This document shows positions 9,338-17,188 of a stretch of 64,000 nucleotides of DNA, in pieces. This DNA is from Streptomyces sp. CB02058 (GTDB taxonomy: Bacteria; Actinomycetota; Actinomycetes; Streptomycetales; Streptomycetaceae). Where the stretch lies: assembly GCF_001905505.1 (NCBI RefSeq), contig NZ_LIPG01000005.1:475621-539620 (forward strand), in the 5' to 3' direction. Each line of letters starts with the position of its first letter. Position 1 is the stretch's first letter. The notes under the pieces were generated by a model that had not been told where the DNA came from, ran no database searches, and saw only the letters and a list, made by a program, of their open reading frames with translations. A program made the position numbers and the translations under genes.

Positions 9338-9964
9338 CGTCATCTGCGCAGGTCAGAGCCGGTTTTTTGTCCACCGACCCTGTGGGTGGCACCGGTGGAC
9401 AACCAGGTGCTTCTGTGGACACGCGAAAGTTCTGCACACCCGATGCACAGGGCCGGGTGACTTCTCCCCAGGGCTGTCCCCAGCTTTACCCACGTTCCCC
9501 ACAGCTCAACCGAGGCCCCTGGTGTGACGCCTTTCACTCTCGGCAGTGAAAGGCGGTGTCGCGTTGCCGAACAGTGGACAGGGGTGTGGAGAAGCTGGGG
9601 ACAACGGCCCACAGCCTGTGGGCTGCCGGTGGACAACATCGATGAGGCCCTGTGGACGGAAATTCTGTCCACAGGCTGTGGATCATTGTTGACCACAAAT
9701 CCCCAGGCATCTGACCTGCCCTGATGGAGTATCGACAGCCGGTCCTGTGGAAGCAATCTGGACAACTTCACAGTCCCCAGGCTGTGGACGCGAGATTCCT
9801 CGATCATCTGTGGAGAGAGGCCCTTCCGGGGGCCGTATTCGAACATTGGCCGCCGACTCGGCCTGCCCACAGGTCCTCGCCCGGGGCCGGAGGAGGCGTG
9901 CCGAGCGGTCTCGGGGACCATTCCCCGCCTGACACCCGGCCACTCCTGGAGCCGTCCTGTGGAA

Positions 9965-9996
9965 CTCGGCGGAGCCTCCTGGGGAACTCCGCCGAG
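9965..9996. terminator. Hairpin on the dnaA side of oriC
   Basis: Perfect 10-bp arms CTCGGCGGAG and CTCCGCCGAG separated by 12 bases. It lies beyond the larger dnaA hairpin and could help stop dnaA transcription from entering oriC. There is no T-tract. Confidence 0.5.
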
Positions 9997-10022
9997 CCTT
10001 CCGGGGAGTGCCCCTGACGGCA

Positions 10023-10068
10023 GAGGGCGCCCCAGGAGGACGTCGTACGGTCCTCTCGGGGCGCCCTC
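10023..10068 (-). terminator. dnaA: Probable dnaA terminator
   Basis: Arms GAGGGCGCCCC and GGGGCGCCCTC pair perfectly, and the inner bases AGGAGGAC and GTCCTCT extend the stem. The hairpin starts 40 bp beyond the dnaA stop codon, so it would shield oriC from dnaA read-through. Confidence 0.75.
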
Positions 10069-10107
10069 AGGAGCGCGCTGCGGCGGGTCTGGCCGTCGCC
10101 TTCGGCC

Positions 10108-11901
10108 TCAGCCGTTCTTGATGCGGTTGGTGAGCTCGGTGACCTGGTTGTAGATGGAGCGGCGCTCCGCCATCAGCGCGCGGATCTTCCGGTCGGCGTG
10201 CATCACCGTGGTGTGGTCGCGCCCTCCGAACTGTGCCCCGATCTTGGGCAGGGAGAGATCCGTCAGCTCGCGGCACAGATACATGGCGATCTGGCGCGCC
10301 GTCACCAGGACACGGCTGCGCGAGGATCCGCAGAGGTCCTCCACCGTCAGCCCGAAATAGTCCGCGGTGGCCGCCATGATGGCCGGCGCCGTGATCTCGG
10401 GGGCGGAGTCCTCGCCGCCGGGGATCAGGTCCTTGAGCACGATCTCGGTCAGGCCGAGGTCCACCGGCTGCCGGTTGAGGCTCGCGAAGGCGGTCACGCG
10501 GATGAGTGCGCCCTCCAGCTCACGGATGTTGCGCGAGATGCGGGAGGCGATGAACTCGAGGACCTCGGGCGGGGCGTTGAGCTGCTCCTGCACGGCCTTC
10601 TTGCGGAGGATCGCGATACGCGTCTCCAGCTCCGGAGGCTGCACATCGGTGGTGAGGCCCCACTCGAACCGGTTGCGCAGCCGGTCCTCCAGGGTCACCA
10701 GCTGCTTGGGCGGGCGGTCGGAGGACAGAACGATCTGCTTGTTGGCGTTGTGCAGCGTGTTGAAGGTGTGGAAGAACTCCTCCTGCGTCGACTCCTTGCT
10801 CGCCAGGAACTGGATGTCGTCGACCAGGAGGATGTCCACGTCGCGGTAGCGCTTGCGGAAGGTGTCGCCCTTGCCGTCGCGGATCGAGTTGATGAACTCG
10901 TTGGTGAACTCCTCGGAGCTCACGTACCGCACCCGGGTGCCCGGGTAGAGGCTGCGCGCGTAGTGGCCGATGGCGTGCAGCAGGTGGGTCTTCCCGAGCC
11001 CCGACTCCCCGTAGATGAACAGGGGGTTGTAGGCCTTGGCGGGGGCTTCGGCGACGGCCACCGCGGCCGCGTGGGCGAACCGGTTGGACGCGCCGATGAC
11101 GAAGGTGTCGAAGAGGTACTTCGGGTTCAGCCGGGCGTGCGGCTCACCCGTGCCGGGCGGTGGCGCGGACTGCGTGCCCATGGGGCCGCCGCCGGCTCGC
11201 GAGGGCCCGGGGCCGGGCTGGCGGTGCTGCGGCTGCTGCTCCTGCAGATCGTGCCGGTCGCGGCCGTCACGCTGCTGTTCGTAGCCCTGGTGCTCGGGTG
11301 GCTGCGGACGGTAGTCGTGCTGCGGCTGCTGGGGGCGCGGGCTCGCGTACGGGTCGCGGTCCTGGTAGCCGCCGTGCCGCGGCTGCCACGAGAGGTCCTC
11401 CTGTGCGCGGGGCCAGGCGCCGGGCTCGGGGCGGTGCTGCTGGTAGTCCGGGTAGGCCGGGCGGGCCGTCGGCATGCCGTCGTCGGAGGGCCTGGGGCCG
11501 TAGCTGTCGTACCCGTCGTTGCGCGGGGGCTCGTCGTGCTGCGGCCCTTGGTAGCGATGGGACTGCTGGCCCTGGTGGGGCTGGTGCGACGAGTGCATGG
11601 GCGGTGCCGGCGGGGCGGGGGGCTCGCCGGCGGAGTCGTCGACGGTGATCGCGATCCGGATCGGACGCCCGCACTCGCGGGTGAGCGTCTCGCTGATGAG
11701 CGGGGCGAGCCGGCCCTCCAGGACGCGCTTGCCCCACTCGTTGGGCACGGCGAGCAGCGCGGTGTCGGCGACGAGCGCCAGAGGCTGGCAGCGCTCGATC
11801 CACTGCTTGTCCTTCGGCTCGATGCCCTGCTGGCCCTCTCCGAGGAGTTGTTCCAGCACTCGTGGCCACACTGCGGCAAGATCGGCAGGTACGTCAGCCA
11901 C
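10108..11901 (-). CDS. dnaA: Chromosomal replication initiator DnaA
   Basis: DnaA binds the boxes in oriC, opens the duplex and recruits DnaB. I start at the GTG encoding MADVPADLAAVWPRVLEQLL, giving 597 residues. Domain I (about 1-95) is followed by a very long hydrophilic linker, residues about 100-260, rich in Gln, Pro, His, Arg and Tyr, typical of Streptomyces DnaA and much longer than the E. coli linker. Domain III has Walker A GESGLGKT near residue 297, Walker B ILLVDDIQFL, and the sensor region. Domain IV ends with the DnaA signature GGRDHTTVMHA near residue 562, which contacts the box. Transcription points toward oriC. The promoter at 12008-12037 carries a perfect DnaA box just upstream, suggesting autoregulation. 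Confidence 0.98.
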   Translation of the reverse strand: MADVPADLAAVWPRVLEQLLGEGQQGIEPKDKQWIERCQPLALVADTALLAVPNEWGKRVLEGRLAPLISETLTRECGRPIRIAITVDDSAGEPPAPPAPPMHSSHQPHQGQQSHRYQGPQHDEPPRNDGYDSYGPRPSDDGMPTARPAYPDYQQHRPEPGAWPRAQEDLSWQPRHGGYQDRDPYASPRPQQPQHDYRPQPPEHQGYEQQRDGRDRHDLQEQQPQHRQPGPGPSRAGGGPMGTQSAPPPGTGEPHARLNPKYLFDTFVIGASNRFAHAAAVAVAEAPAKAYNPLFIYGESGLGKTHLLHAIGHYARSLYPGTRVRYVSSEEFTNEFINSIRDGKGDTFRKRYRDVDILLVDDIQFLASKESTQEEFFHTFNTLHNANKQIVLSSDRPPKQLVTLEDRLRNRFEWGLTTDVQPPELETRIAILRKKAVQEQLNAPPEVLEFIASRISRNIRELEGALIRVTAFASLNRQPVDLGLTEIVLKDLIPGGEDSAPEITAPAIMAATADYFGLTVEDLCGSSRSRVLVTARQIAMYLCRELTDLSLPKIGAQFGGRDHTTVMHADRKIRALMAERRSIYNQVTELTNRIKNG

Positions 11902-12007
11902 AAGGCACGCTCTCTCGCATGTCCCACGAATGTGTGCTTCTCGGGACGGGATGGGTCGGGTCGGGTGAGGCCCGGCAGGGGGGAAGGAAAAGAACCGGAG
12001 TTCAGCC

Positions 12008-12037
12008 ACGGTAGTCAGCCCGACCCGCACGGTTCAA
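12008..12037 (-). promoter_or_regulatory. dnaA: dnaA promoter
   Basis: On the minus strand, -35 TTGAAC and -10 TACCGT are separated by 18 bp. The implied transcription start is near 12000, about 100 bp before the dnaA start codon. A perfect TTGTCCACA box abuts the -35 on its upstream side. Confidence 0.7.
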
Positions 12038-12041
12038 GTTG

Positions 12042-12050
12042 TTGTCCACA
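12042..12050 (+). promoter_or_regulatory. Perfect DnaA box at the dnaA promoter
   Basis: TTGTCCACA, exact consensus, five bases upstream of the dnaA -35 hexamer. In this position bound DnaA could repress or modulate its own gene, as reported for Streptomyces dnaA. Confidence 0.8.
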
Positions 12051-12084
12051 GGCTGTGTACAGCACGGGGTGCCGAGGAGCTGGT

Positions 12085-12114
12085 TTGACCGAATGGCGCA
12101 GCCGCGCGTACCGT
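12085..12114 (+). promoter_or_regulatory. rpmH: Candidate rpmH promoter
   Basis: TTGACC and TACCGT separated by 18 bp on the plus strand, about 170 bp upstream of rpmH. The remaining part of this 380-bp intergenic interval (11902-12282) holds the divergent dnaA promoter and nothing else I recognise. Confidence 0.5.
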
Positions 12115-12282
12115 GACCAGGTCGAGTTGTCGATGGCTGCTGCCGCCTGCCTCCGATGGGCAAACATCACGATCTGTGATTGTGAAGCGGTGCACTAAGG
12201 CGTTTACGCGAGTTCCTCGTGGGCGCACGGTGACAGCCAGGCGATGTCCCGCCAACACACGAATCATTTCTGGAGCCCCCGA

Positions 12283-12420
12283 GTGAGCAAGCGCACCTTC
12301 CAGCCGAACAATCGTCGTCGCGCCAAGACCCACGGCTTCCGGCTGCGTATGCGTACCCGTGCCGGCCGCGCGATTCTCGCGAACCGCCGTGGCAAGGGTC
12401 GCGCAAACCTGTCCGCCTGA
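12283..12420 (+). CDS. rpmH: 50S ribosomal protein bL34
   Basis: A 45-residue, Arg/Lys-rich protein of the large ribosomal subunit. The sequence begins MSKRTFQPNNRRRAKTHGFR, the invariant bL34 pattern, and ends GRANLSA. The start is a GTG with GGAG 7-8 bp upstream. The rpmH-rnpA pair immediately beside dnaA, transcribed away from oriC, is one of the most conserved bacterial gene orders. rnpA follows after 18 bp. Confidence 0.97.
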   Translation: MSKRTFQPNNRRRAKTHGFRLRMRTRAGRAILANRRGKGRANLSA

Positions 12421-12438
12421 TCGCGGCCAGGTCATGAC

Positions 12439-12810
12439 GTGCTGCCTACCGAGAATCGGCTGAGGCGGCGCGAGGACTTCGCAGCCGCTGTACGCCGGGG
12501 ACGTCGGGCCGGACGCCCGCTACTCGTCGTACATCTACGCAGCGGTGTTACGGACCCGCACGTGACAGGGGAGAGTGCTCCCCCGCCGCGTGCGGGTTTC
12601 GTTGTCAGCAAAGCAGTGGGTGGCGCGGTCGTCCGGACCGCGGTGAAGCGCAGGCTTCGCCATCTGGTGCGCGAACGGCTGGCTCAGCTGCCCCCCGGTA
12701 GCCTTGTTGTCGTACGAGCGCTGCCCGGATCGGGCGACGCCGACCATGCACAGCTGGCCCGAGACCTGGATGCCGCACTTCAGCGGCTACTGGGAGGGGG
12801 CGCGCGATGA
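12439..12810 (+). CDS. rnpA: Ribonuclease P protein component
   Basis: RnpA is the basic protein cofactor that helps the RNase P ribozyme mature the 5' ends of tRNAs. The 123-residue protein starts with a GTG and reads MLPTENRLRRREDFAAAVRR; the RNPP signature is present in GFVVSKAVGGAVVRTAVKRRL, here split as GFVVSKAVGGAVVR and TAVKRRLRHLVRE (about residues 53-76). It is slightly basic throughout and of typical length. Its end overlaps the yidD start by 4 bp, so translation is probably coupled through yidD to yidC. Confidence 0.96.
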   Translation: MLPTENRLRRREDFAAAVRRGRRAGRPLLVVHLRSGVTDPHVTGESAPPPRAGFVVSKAVGGAVVRTAVKRRLRHLVRERLAQLPPGSLVVVRALPGSGDADHAQLARDLDAALQRLLGGGAR

Positions 12811-13166
12811 AGTACCCGCTGCTGGCTCTCATCAAGCTGTATCAGTGGACGATCAGCCCGCTCCTCGGGCCTGTCTGCCGTTACTACCCGTCGTGTTCCC
12901 ACTATGGATATACGGCGATCGACCGGCACGGTGCGATCAAGGGAACTGCGCTGACCGCATGGCGCATCCTGCGATGCAATCCGTGGTCACCCGGCGGCGT
13001 GGATCACGTACCGCCACGCAAACGTCCGCGTTGGCACGAACTGCTGCGCAGCTATGTGCGTGGTGGCAAGGGCGGGGACTCCGCCGCCGATGTGCCTTCC
13101 GGGGGGTCGGTCTCCGAACCCCTGAGCCCGGCCAAAGAGACCTCGCCCAATGCTCAAGGAGCCTGA
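12807..13166 (+). CDS. yidD: Membrane protein insertion efficiency factor YidD
   Basis: YidD is a small inner-membrane-associated protein thought to assist YidC-dependent insertion. The first 75 residues contain the family core: LIKLYQWTISPLLGPVCRYY, then PSCSHYGYTAI with the paired cysteines, and RILRCNPWSPGGVDHVP (residues about 3-70). The C-terminal 45 residues are an unconserved hydrophilic tail, longer than in E. coli YidD (85 residues). It overlaps rnpA by 4 bp and precedes yidC by 3 bp, the standard rpmH-rnpA-yidD-yidC array. Confidence 0.94.
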   Translation: MKYPLLALIKLYQWTISPLLGPVCRYYPSCSHYGYTAIDRHGAIKGTALTAWRILRCNPWSPGGVDHVPPRKRPRWHELLRSYVRGGKGGDSAADVPSGGSVSEPLSPAKETSPNAQGA

Positions 13167-13169
13167 TTA

Positions 13170-14435
13170 GTGGACACGATTGCCAGTCTGTTCAGCTTTA
13201 TCACCACACCTGTCTCGTGGGTCATTGTCCAGTTCCACAAGCTGTACGGAGCCCTCTTCGGCGATGACACGGGCTGGGCCTGGGGCCTGTCCATCGTGTC
13301 CCTGGTGGTCCTGATCCGGATCTGCCTGATCCCGCTCTTCGTGAAGCAGATCAAGTCGACCCGGAACATGCAGGTGCTCCAGCCGAAGATGAAGGCGATC
13401 CAGGAGCGCTACAAGAACGACAAGCAGCGTCAGTCCGAAGAGATGATGAAGCTGTACAAGGAGACGGGTACCAACCCGCTCTCCTCGTGCCTTCCGATCC
13501 TGGCGCAGTCCCCGTTCTTCTTCGCCCTGTATCACGTGCTCTCGGCCATCGCCTCGGGCAAGACGATCGGCGTGATCGACCAGCCGCTGCTCGACAGCGC
13601 GCGTCAGGCGCACATCTTCGGTGCTCCGCTGGCTGCGAAGTTCATGGACAGCGAAGAGAAGGTCTCGGCGCTCGGCGCCTCGCTGACCGATGTCCGTGTC
13701 GTGACCGCGGTCATGATCGTGATGATGTCGGCCTCGCAGTTCTTCACCCAGCGCCAGCTGATGACGAAGAACGTCGACCTGACGGTGAAGACCCCGTACA
13801 TGCAGCAGCAGAAGATGCTGATGTACATCTTCCCCGTGATCTTCGCCGTCATGGGTATCAACTTCCCCGTCGGTGTCCTCGTGTACTGGCTGACCACCAA
13901 CGTCTGGACCATGGGTCAGCAGATGTACGTGATCAACCAGAACCCGACCCCGGGCAGCAAGGCGCAGGACCAGTACCTCGGCCGGCTGCTGAAGAGCGTG
14001 ACCTCTCACGGTCAGGTGCGGGGCAGGACCCGGCGCAACACCGTGAAGCGGATCGTCGCCAAGGGGACCGACCGCAACGACATCGAGCGCAAGTTCATCA
14101 CCGGTCTGAGCAAGCTGGGTCTCGCGGCCCAGGAGGACGGGACGGTGGCGAAGAGCGAAGCAGCCGTCCTCGAGGCAGAGGGCGGCGCCGCACCCAAGCG
14201 CCACCAGCCCAAGCGCCAGACCAAGGCGAAGCGTCAGACTGCTGCCACGCATCCCGGCGCGGCGAAGGACTCCGAGTCCACCGACTCGGGATCCAAGACC
14301 TCGCTGGAGAAGCAGGACGCATCGCAGGACAAGCCGAAGACGGCGGACAAGCCCGCCGCGTCCGGCTCCTCACGCCAAGCCAAGTCCGGACAGCGCAAGG
14401 GTCCGCAGCGGCCCAAGCACCCGTCCAAGAAGTAA
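13170..14435 (+). CDS. yidC: Membrane protein insertase YidC (Oxa1 family)
   Basis: YidC inserts and folds membrane proteins alone or with SecYEG. The 421-residue protein is of the Gram-positive type: a first transmembrane segment (ASLFSFITTPVSWVIV), then VSLVVLIRICLIPLFVKQI carrying the conserved Arg of the hydrophilic groove, a coiled cytoplasmic hairpin (QPKMKAIQERYKNDKQRQ), and further membrane segments around residues 110-130, 185-205 and 220-250. The last 150 residues are a Lys/Arg/Ser-rich cytoplasmic tail probably involved in ribosome contact. GTG start directly after yidD; the jag gene follows after 14 bp. Confidence 0.96.
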   Translation: MDTIASLFSFITTPVSWVIVQFHKLYGALFGDDTGWAWGLSIVSLVVLIRICLIPLFVKQIKSTRNMQVLQPKMKAIQERYKNDKQRQSEEMMKLYKETGTNPLSSCLPILAQSPFFFALYHVLSAIASGKTIGVIDQPLLDSARQAHIFGAPLAAKFMDSEEKVSALGASLTDVRVVTAVMIVMMSASQFFTQRQLMTKNVDLTVKTPYMQQQKMLMYIFPVIFAVMGINFPVGVLVYWLTTNVWTMGQQMYVINQNPTPGSKAQDQYLGRLLKSVTSHGQVRGRTRRNTVKRIVAKGTDRNDIERKFITGLSKLGLAAQEDGTVAKSEAAVLEAEGGAAPKRHQPKRQTKAKRQTAATHPGAAKDSESTDSGSKTSLEKQDASQDKPKTADKPAASGSSRQAKSGQRKGPQRPKHPSKK

Positions 14436-14449
14436 GAAGGAGTCCATCC

Positions 14450-14959
14450 GTGACGGAAGGCACCACCACCACGGCCGCTGAGGGCAGCGACACCCTGACC
14501 CGCCTCGAGCAGGAGGGGGAGATCGCGGCCGATTACCTCGAAGGCCTGCTCGACATCGCCGACCTCGACGGCGACATCGACATGGATGTGGAGGCGGACC
14601 GGGCCGCGGTCTCGATCATCAGCGAATCGGCGCGTGACCTGCAGAAGCTTGTGGGCCGTGACGGAGAGGTGCTGGAGGCTCTCCAGGAGCTGACGCGCCT
14701 GGCCGTGCACCGTGAGACCGGTGACCGCAGCCGCCTGATGCTGGACATCGCGGGCTTTCGGGCCAAGAAGCGTGAGGTCCTCGCCGCGCTGGGTGCCAAG
14801 GCCGCGGACGAGGTCAAGAGCTCTGGTGAGCCGGTGAAGCTGGAGCCGATGACGCCGTTCGAGCGCAAGGTCGTGCACGACGCGGTCGCGGCAGCAGGGC
14901 TCCGCAGCGAGTCCGAGGGCGAGGAGCCGCAGCGCTTCGTCGTCGTTCTGCCGGCCTGA
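14450..14959 (+). CDS. jag: Jag/KhpB RNA-binding protein (KH and R3H domains)
   Basis: A 169-residue single-strand nucleic-acid-binding protein. The central part has a KH-like domain with the GRDGEVLEALQELTRLAVHR loop (about residues 68-87) and the C-terminus an R3H domain containing the PFERKVVHDAV motif followed by the family-typical SEGEEPQRFVVVLPA. The first 30 residues are an acidic, Thr-rich extension. In other bacteria KhpB acts with KhpA as a global RNA chaperone affecting cell elongation. The gene starts with GTG after AAGGAG (7 bp) and shares the yidC operon. A UUCG-loop terminator follows. Confidence 0.92.
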   Translation: MTEGTTTTAAEGSDTLTRLEQEGEIAADYLEGLLDIADLDGDIDMDVEADRAAVSIISESARDLQKLVGRDGEVLEALQELTRLAVHRETGDRSRLMLDIAGFRAKKREVLAALGAKAADEVKSSGEPVKLEPMTPFERKVVHDAVAAAGLRSESEGEEPQRFVVVLPA

Positions 14960-14975
14960 CCGGATCCTTGTACTG

Positions 14976-15005
14976 TCGGCCCCGTCTGTTCGCAGGCGGG
15001 GCCGA
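14976..15005 (+). terminator. Intrinsic terminator with UUCG tetraloop after jag
   Basis: Arms TCGGCCCCGTCTG and CAGGCGGGGCCGA pair with a single G-U, closed by TTCG, and are followed by TCTTTGT. It separates the rpmH-jag operon from rsmG. Confidence 0.88.
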
Positions 15006-15069
15006 TCTTTGTCAGCCTGATAGTCAGCCACCCACAGTGCGCTAGTGCGGTACGGAAGGACGGTTTCCC

Positions 15070-15789
15070 GTGACGGAGGCAGCAGCCGAGCTCCCTCAGG
15101 CGCCCAAGGAGGCGCAGGCGGTATTCGGTGAGTTCTTTCCAGAGGCTGTCAGGTACGCGGAGCTGCTGGCGGACGCGGGGGTCAAGCGGGGACTGATCGG
15201 TCCACGCGAGGTGCCGCGGCTCTGGGAGCGCCACCTGCTGAACTGCGCGGTCCTCTCCGAGGTGGTTCCCGAAGGCGTCACGGTGTGCGATGTGGGTTCG
15301 GGGGCCGGCCTTCCCGGCATCCCGCTGGCGCTGGTGCGCCCCGACCTCAAGATCACGCTGCTCGAGCCGCTGTTGCGCCGTACGAACTTCCTCCAGGAGG
15401 TCGTCGAGCTCCTGGGCCTGGACCATGTGACGGTCGTCCGCGGTCGGGCCGAAGAGGTGCTCGGGACGCTGCAGCCCGTACATGTGGTGACGGCCAGGGC
15501 CGTGGCGCCGCTCGACCGGCTCGCGGGATGGGGTGTGCCCCTGCTCCGTCCCTACGGGGAGATGCTGGCGCTCAAGGGAGGAACCGCCGAGGAGGAGATT
15601 CAGGGGGCGCGTGCCGCTCTGAGCAAGCTCGGCGTGGTGGAGACAGAGGTGCTGCACGTGGGCGAGGGGTTGGTCGACCCCGCTTCCACGGTCGTGCGCG
15701 TGGTGGTCGGGGAGAGCCCGGGTGGTGTGAGGTTCGCCGCAAAGAGGGCCAAGGCCGCCAGGGTGGGCCGGACGCGCCGACGCCGTTGA
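15070..15789 (+). CDS. rsmG: 16S rRNA (guanine527-N7)-methyltransferase RsmG
   Basis: RsmG (GidB) methylates N7 of G527 in 16S rRNA using S-adenosylmethionine; its loss gives low-level streptomycin resistance and, in Streptomyces, can stimulate antibiotic production. The 239-residue protein has the leading motif PREVPRLWERHLLNCAVL (about residue 48), the SAM-binding CDVGSGAGLPGIPLA (about 77), LLEPLLRRTNFLQEV, and the TARAVAPLDRLAGW block (about 140). Start GTG has GGAAGGA about 10 bp upstream. It sits between the yidC operon and parA, the usual gid-parAB arrangement. Confidence 0.95.
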   Translation: MTEAAAELPQAPKEAQAVFGEFFPEAVRYAELLADAGVKRGLIGPREVPRLWERHLLNCAVLSEVVPEGVTVCDVGSGAGLPGIPLALVRPDLKITLLEPLLRRTNFLQEVVELLGLDHVTVVRGRAEEVLGTLQPVHVVTARAVAPLDRLAGWGVPLLRPYGEMLALKGGTAEEEIQGARAALSKLGVVETEVLHVGEGLVDPASTVVRVVVGESPGGVRFAAKRAKAARVGRTRRRR

Positions 15790-15933
15790 GTGTCCGGTGA
15801 CCCTTGAACAAAGGGGTCGCTTTCATCACTTTCCGCCCTGGTGAGGCGCTTTTGCACTGATGCTCCATGCAAGCAGCGATATGTGCTGCCTGCGGAGTGT
15901 CGGGAGCGTGCCGCTGTGCCGCAGAGGCATCGT

Positions 15934-15947
15934 GTTTCACGTGAAAC
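15934..15947. promoter_or_regulatory. parS: parS site 1
   Basis: Exact GTTTCACGTGAAAC, about 200 bp upstream of parA. ParB binding here organises the origin region and may touch parAB expression. No palindrome extension beyond 14 bp. Confidence 0.93.
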
Positions 15948-16030
15948 GTCGCTCTCTGCTGCAGGGAATCATCGGCCGCGGTCGTGCGGCTGCCGCGCCG
16001 CGCGACCGCAAGCCCGTACGGGCTACGAAG

Positions 16031-16057
16031 TTGTCCACAGAACCGGATTCATCCACA
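16031..16057 (+). promoter_or_regulatory. Pair of DnaA boxes upstream of parA
   Basis: TTGTCCACA at 16031-16039 (exact) and TCATCCACA at 16049-16057 (two differences in the variable positions), same orientation, 18 bp apart, lying outside oriC between two parS sites. Confidence 0.65.
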
Positions 16058-16141
16058 GAACAGTCGGCCTCGCTGGTTCACGACCCCGAAAGCATGGCAG
16101 GCTCAGTTCATTGCGAGCCTGAAGTCGAGGAGAGTGAATCC

Positions 16142-17188
16142 TTGCGGTCCGATGCCAACATCGCGGGACCGATGACCGATCCGGTCCCCGGTCCCCGTAC
16201 CGAGTCCCTGGGGGACGGTGTTTCACGTGAAACACCGCCACCGATGGACGACACACCCATTGGTCGTGCGGCTCAGCTGGCGGTCGAGGCCCTCGGCCGC
16301 GCCGGCGAAGGGCTGCCGCGACCAGACCGGACGCGCGTCATGGTTGTCGCCAACCAGAAGGGCGGTGTCGGCAAGACGACCTCGACGGTCAACCTTGCCG
16401 CTTCGCTCGCACTGCACGGCGCGCGCGTTCTGGTCGTGGACCTCGACCCGCAGGGGAACGCCTCCACGGCACTGGGGATCGACCATCACGCAGAGGTTCC
16501 CTCCATCTATGACGTTCTCGTGGAGAGCATGCCTCTCTCCGAGGTGGTTCAGCCCGTCCCCGATGTCGAAGGTCTCTTCTGTGCACCGGCCACCATCGAT
16601 CTCGCCGGTGCGGAGATCGAGCTGGTGTCGCTGGTGGCGCGAGAGAGCCGGCTTCAGCGGGCGATCCAGGCGTATGACCAGCCGCTGGACTACATCCTCA
16701 TCGACTGCCCGCCGTCGCTCGGCCTGCTGACGGTCAACGCTCTGGTTGCCGGAGCCGAGGTGCTCATCCCGATCCAGTGCGAGTACTACGCCCTGGAGGG
16801 CCTCGGGCAGCTGCTGCGCAACGTCGACCTGGTCCGTGGGCACCTGAACCCGGATCTTCACGTCTCGACGATCCTGCTCACCATGTACGACGGCAGGACC
16901 AGGCTCGCTTCTCAGGTCGCCGAGGAGGTGCGCACCCACTTCGGCAAGGAGGTGCTGCGGACCAGCATTCCGCGATCCGTACGTATCTCGGAGGCACCGA
17001 GTTACGGCCAGACGGTCCTGACGTACGATCCGGGCTCCAGCGGGTCCCTCTCCTACCTGGAAGCGGCCCGTGAGATCGCCCTGAGGGGTGTAGGAGTGCA
17101 TTACGAAGCCCAGCACGCCCCTGCGGGCGAGCCTGCCCACACGGGCGTCCAGAACAGTCAGCAGAGCAACTCGGAGGGCATGCAGTGA
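16142..17188 (+). CDS. parA: Chromosome partitioning ATPase ParA
   Basis: ParA (Soj) is the Walker-type ATPase that positions ParB-bound origins; in Streptomyces it assembles along aerial hyphae during sporulation. The deviant Walker A KGGVGKTTSTVNLA, the DLDPQGNAST switch and DYILIDCPPSLG are all intact. I choose the TTG start because GGAGAG lies 7 bp upstream; this gives 348 residues. An ATG at 16094 (364 residues) is in frame but has no visible ribosome-binding site. Residues 1-65 form a Pro/Glu-rich extension ahead of the ATPase domain, and this extension is interrupted at DNA level by a parS site (codons for VSRET). The stop overlaps the parB start by 4 bp. Confidence 0.95.
   Translation: MRSDANIAGPMTDPVPGPRTESLGDGVSRETPPPMDDTPIGRAAQLAVEALGRAGEGLPRPDRTRVMVVANQKGGVGKTTSTVNLAASLALHGARVLVVDLDPQGNASTALGIDHHAEVPSIYDVLVESMPLSEVVQPVPDVEGLFCAPATIDLAGAEIELVSLVARESRLQRAIQAYDQPLDYILIDCPPSLGLLTVNALVAGAEVLIPIQCEYYALEGLGQLLRNVDLVRGHLNPDLHVSTILLTMYDGRTRLASQVAEEVRTHFGKEVLRTSIPRSVRISEAPSYGQTVLTYDPGSSGSLSYLEAAREIALRGVGVHYEAQHAPAGEPAHTGVQNSQQSNSEGMQ
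16220..16233. promoter_or_regulatory. parS: parS site 2, inside the parA coding sequence
   Basis: Exact GTTTCACGTGAAAC within the 5' part of parA; flanks extend the palindrome to 22 bp (16216-16237). ParB bound here could hinder parA transcription, giving feedback. Confidence 0.93.

Larger units (their letters stand above)
9082..10107. other. oriC: Chromosomal replication origin oriC
   Basis: A gene-free kilobase between dnaN and dnaA filled with 9-mers resembling the Streptomyces DnaA box TTGTCCACA. Boxes I can place, with the strand of the box sequence: 9255 (+), 9320 (-), 9329 (-), 9367 (+), 9394 (-), 9414 (-), 9495 (+), 9573 (-), 9585 (-), 9628 (-), 9651 (-), 9665 (+), 9677 (-), 9689 (+), 9746 (-), 9757 (-), 9783 (-), 9809 (-), 9958 (-). 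Most match at the TCCACA core and differ in the first three bases. They form a long array at about 9394-9820 with the dnaN-proximal group at 9255-9375. Box number and position between dnaA and dnaN agree with published Streptomyces oriC maps. Other open frames across the region are not credible genes. Confidence 0.95.
15790..16141. other. parA upstream region with DnaA boxes and parS
   Basis: About 350 bp without a convincing gene. It holds a parS site (15934-15947), a perfect DnaA box TTGTCCACA at 16031-16039 and a second box-like TCATCCACA at 16049-16057. In Streptomyces coelicolor the parAB operon has a constitutive and a sporulation-induced promoter; I cannot place either with confidence. 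A frame open from 15860 runs into parA but its codon bias is poor before 16094. Confidence 0.6.

Noticed and set aside
9300..10000. Several 60-190 codon frames within oriC
   Set aside because: They run through the DnaA-box array on both strands, with poor codon bias and no conserved motif.
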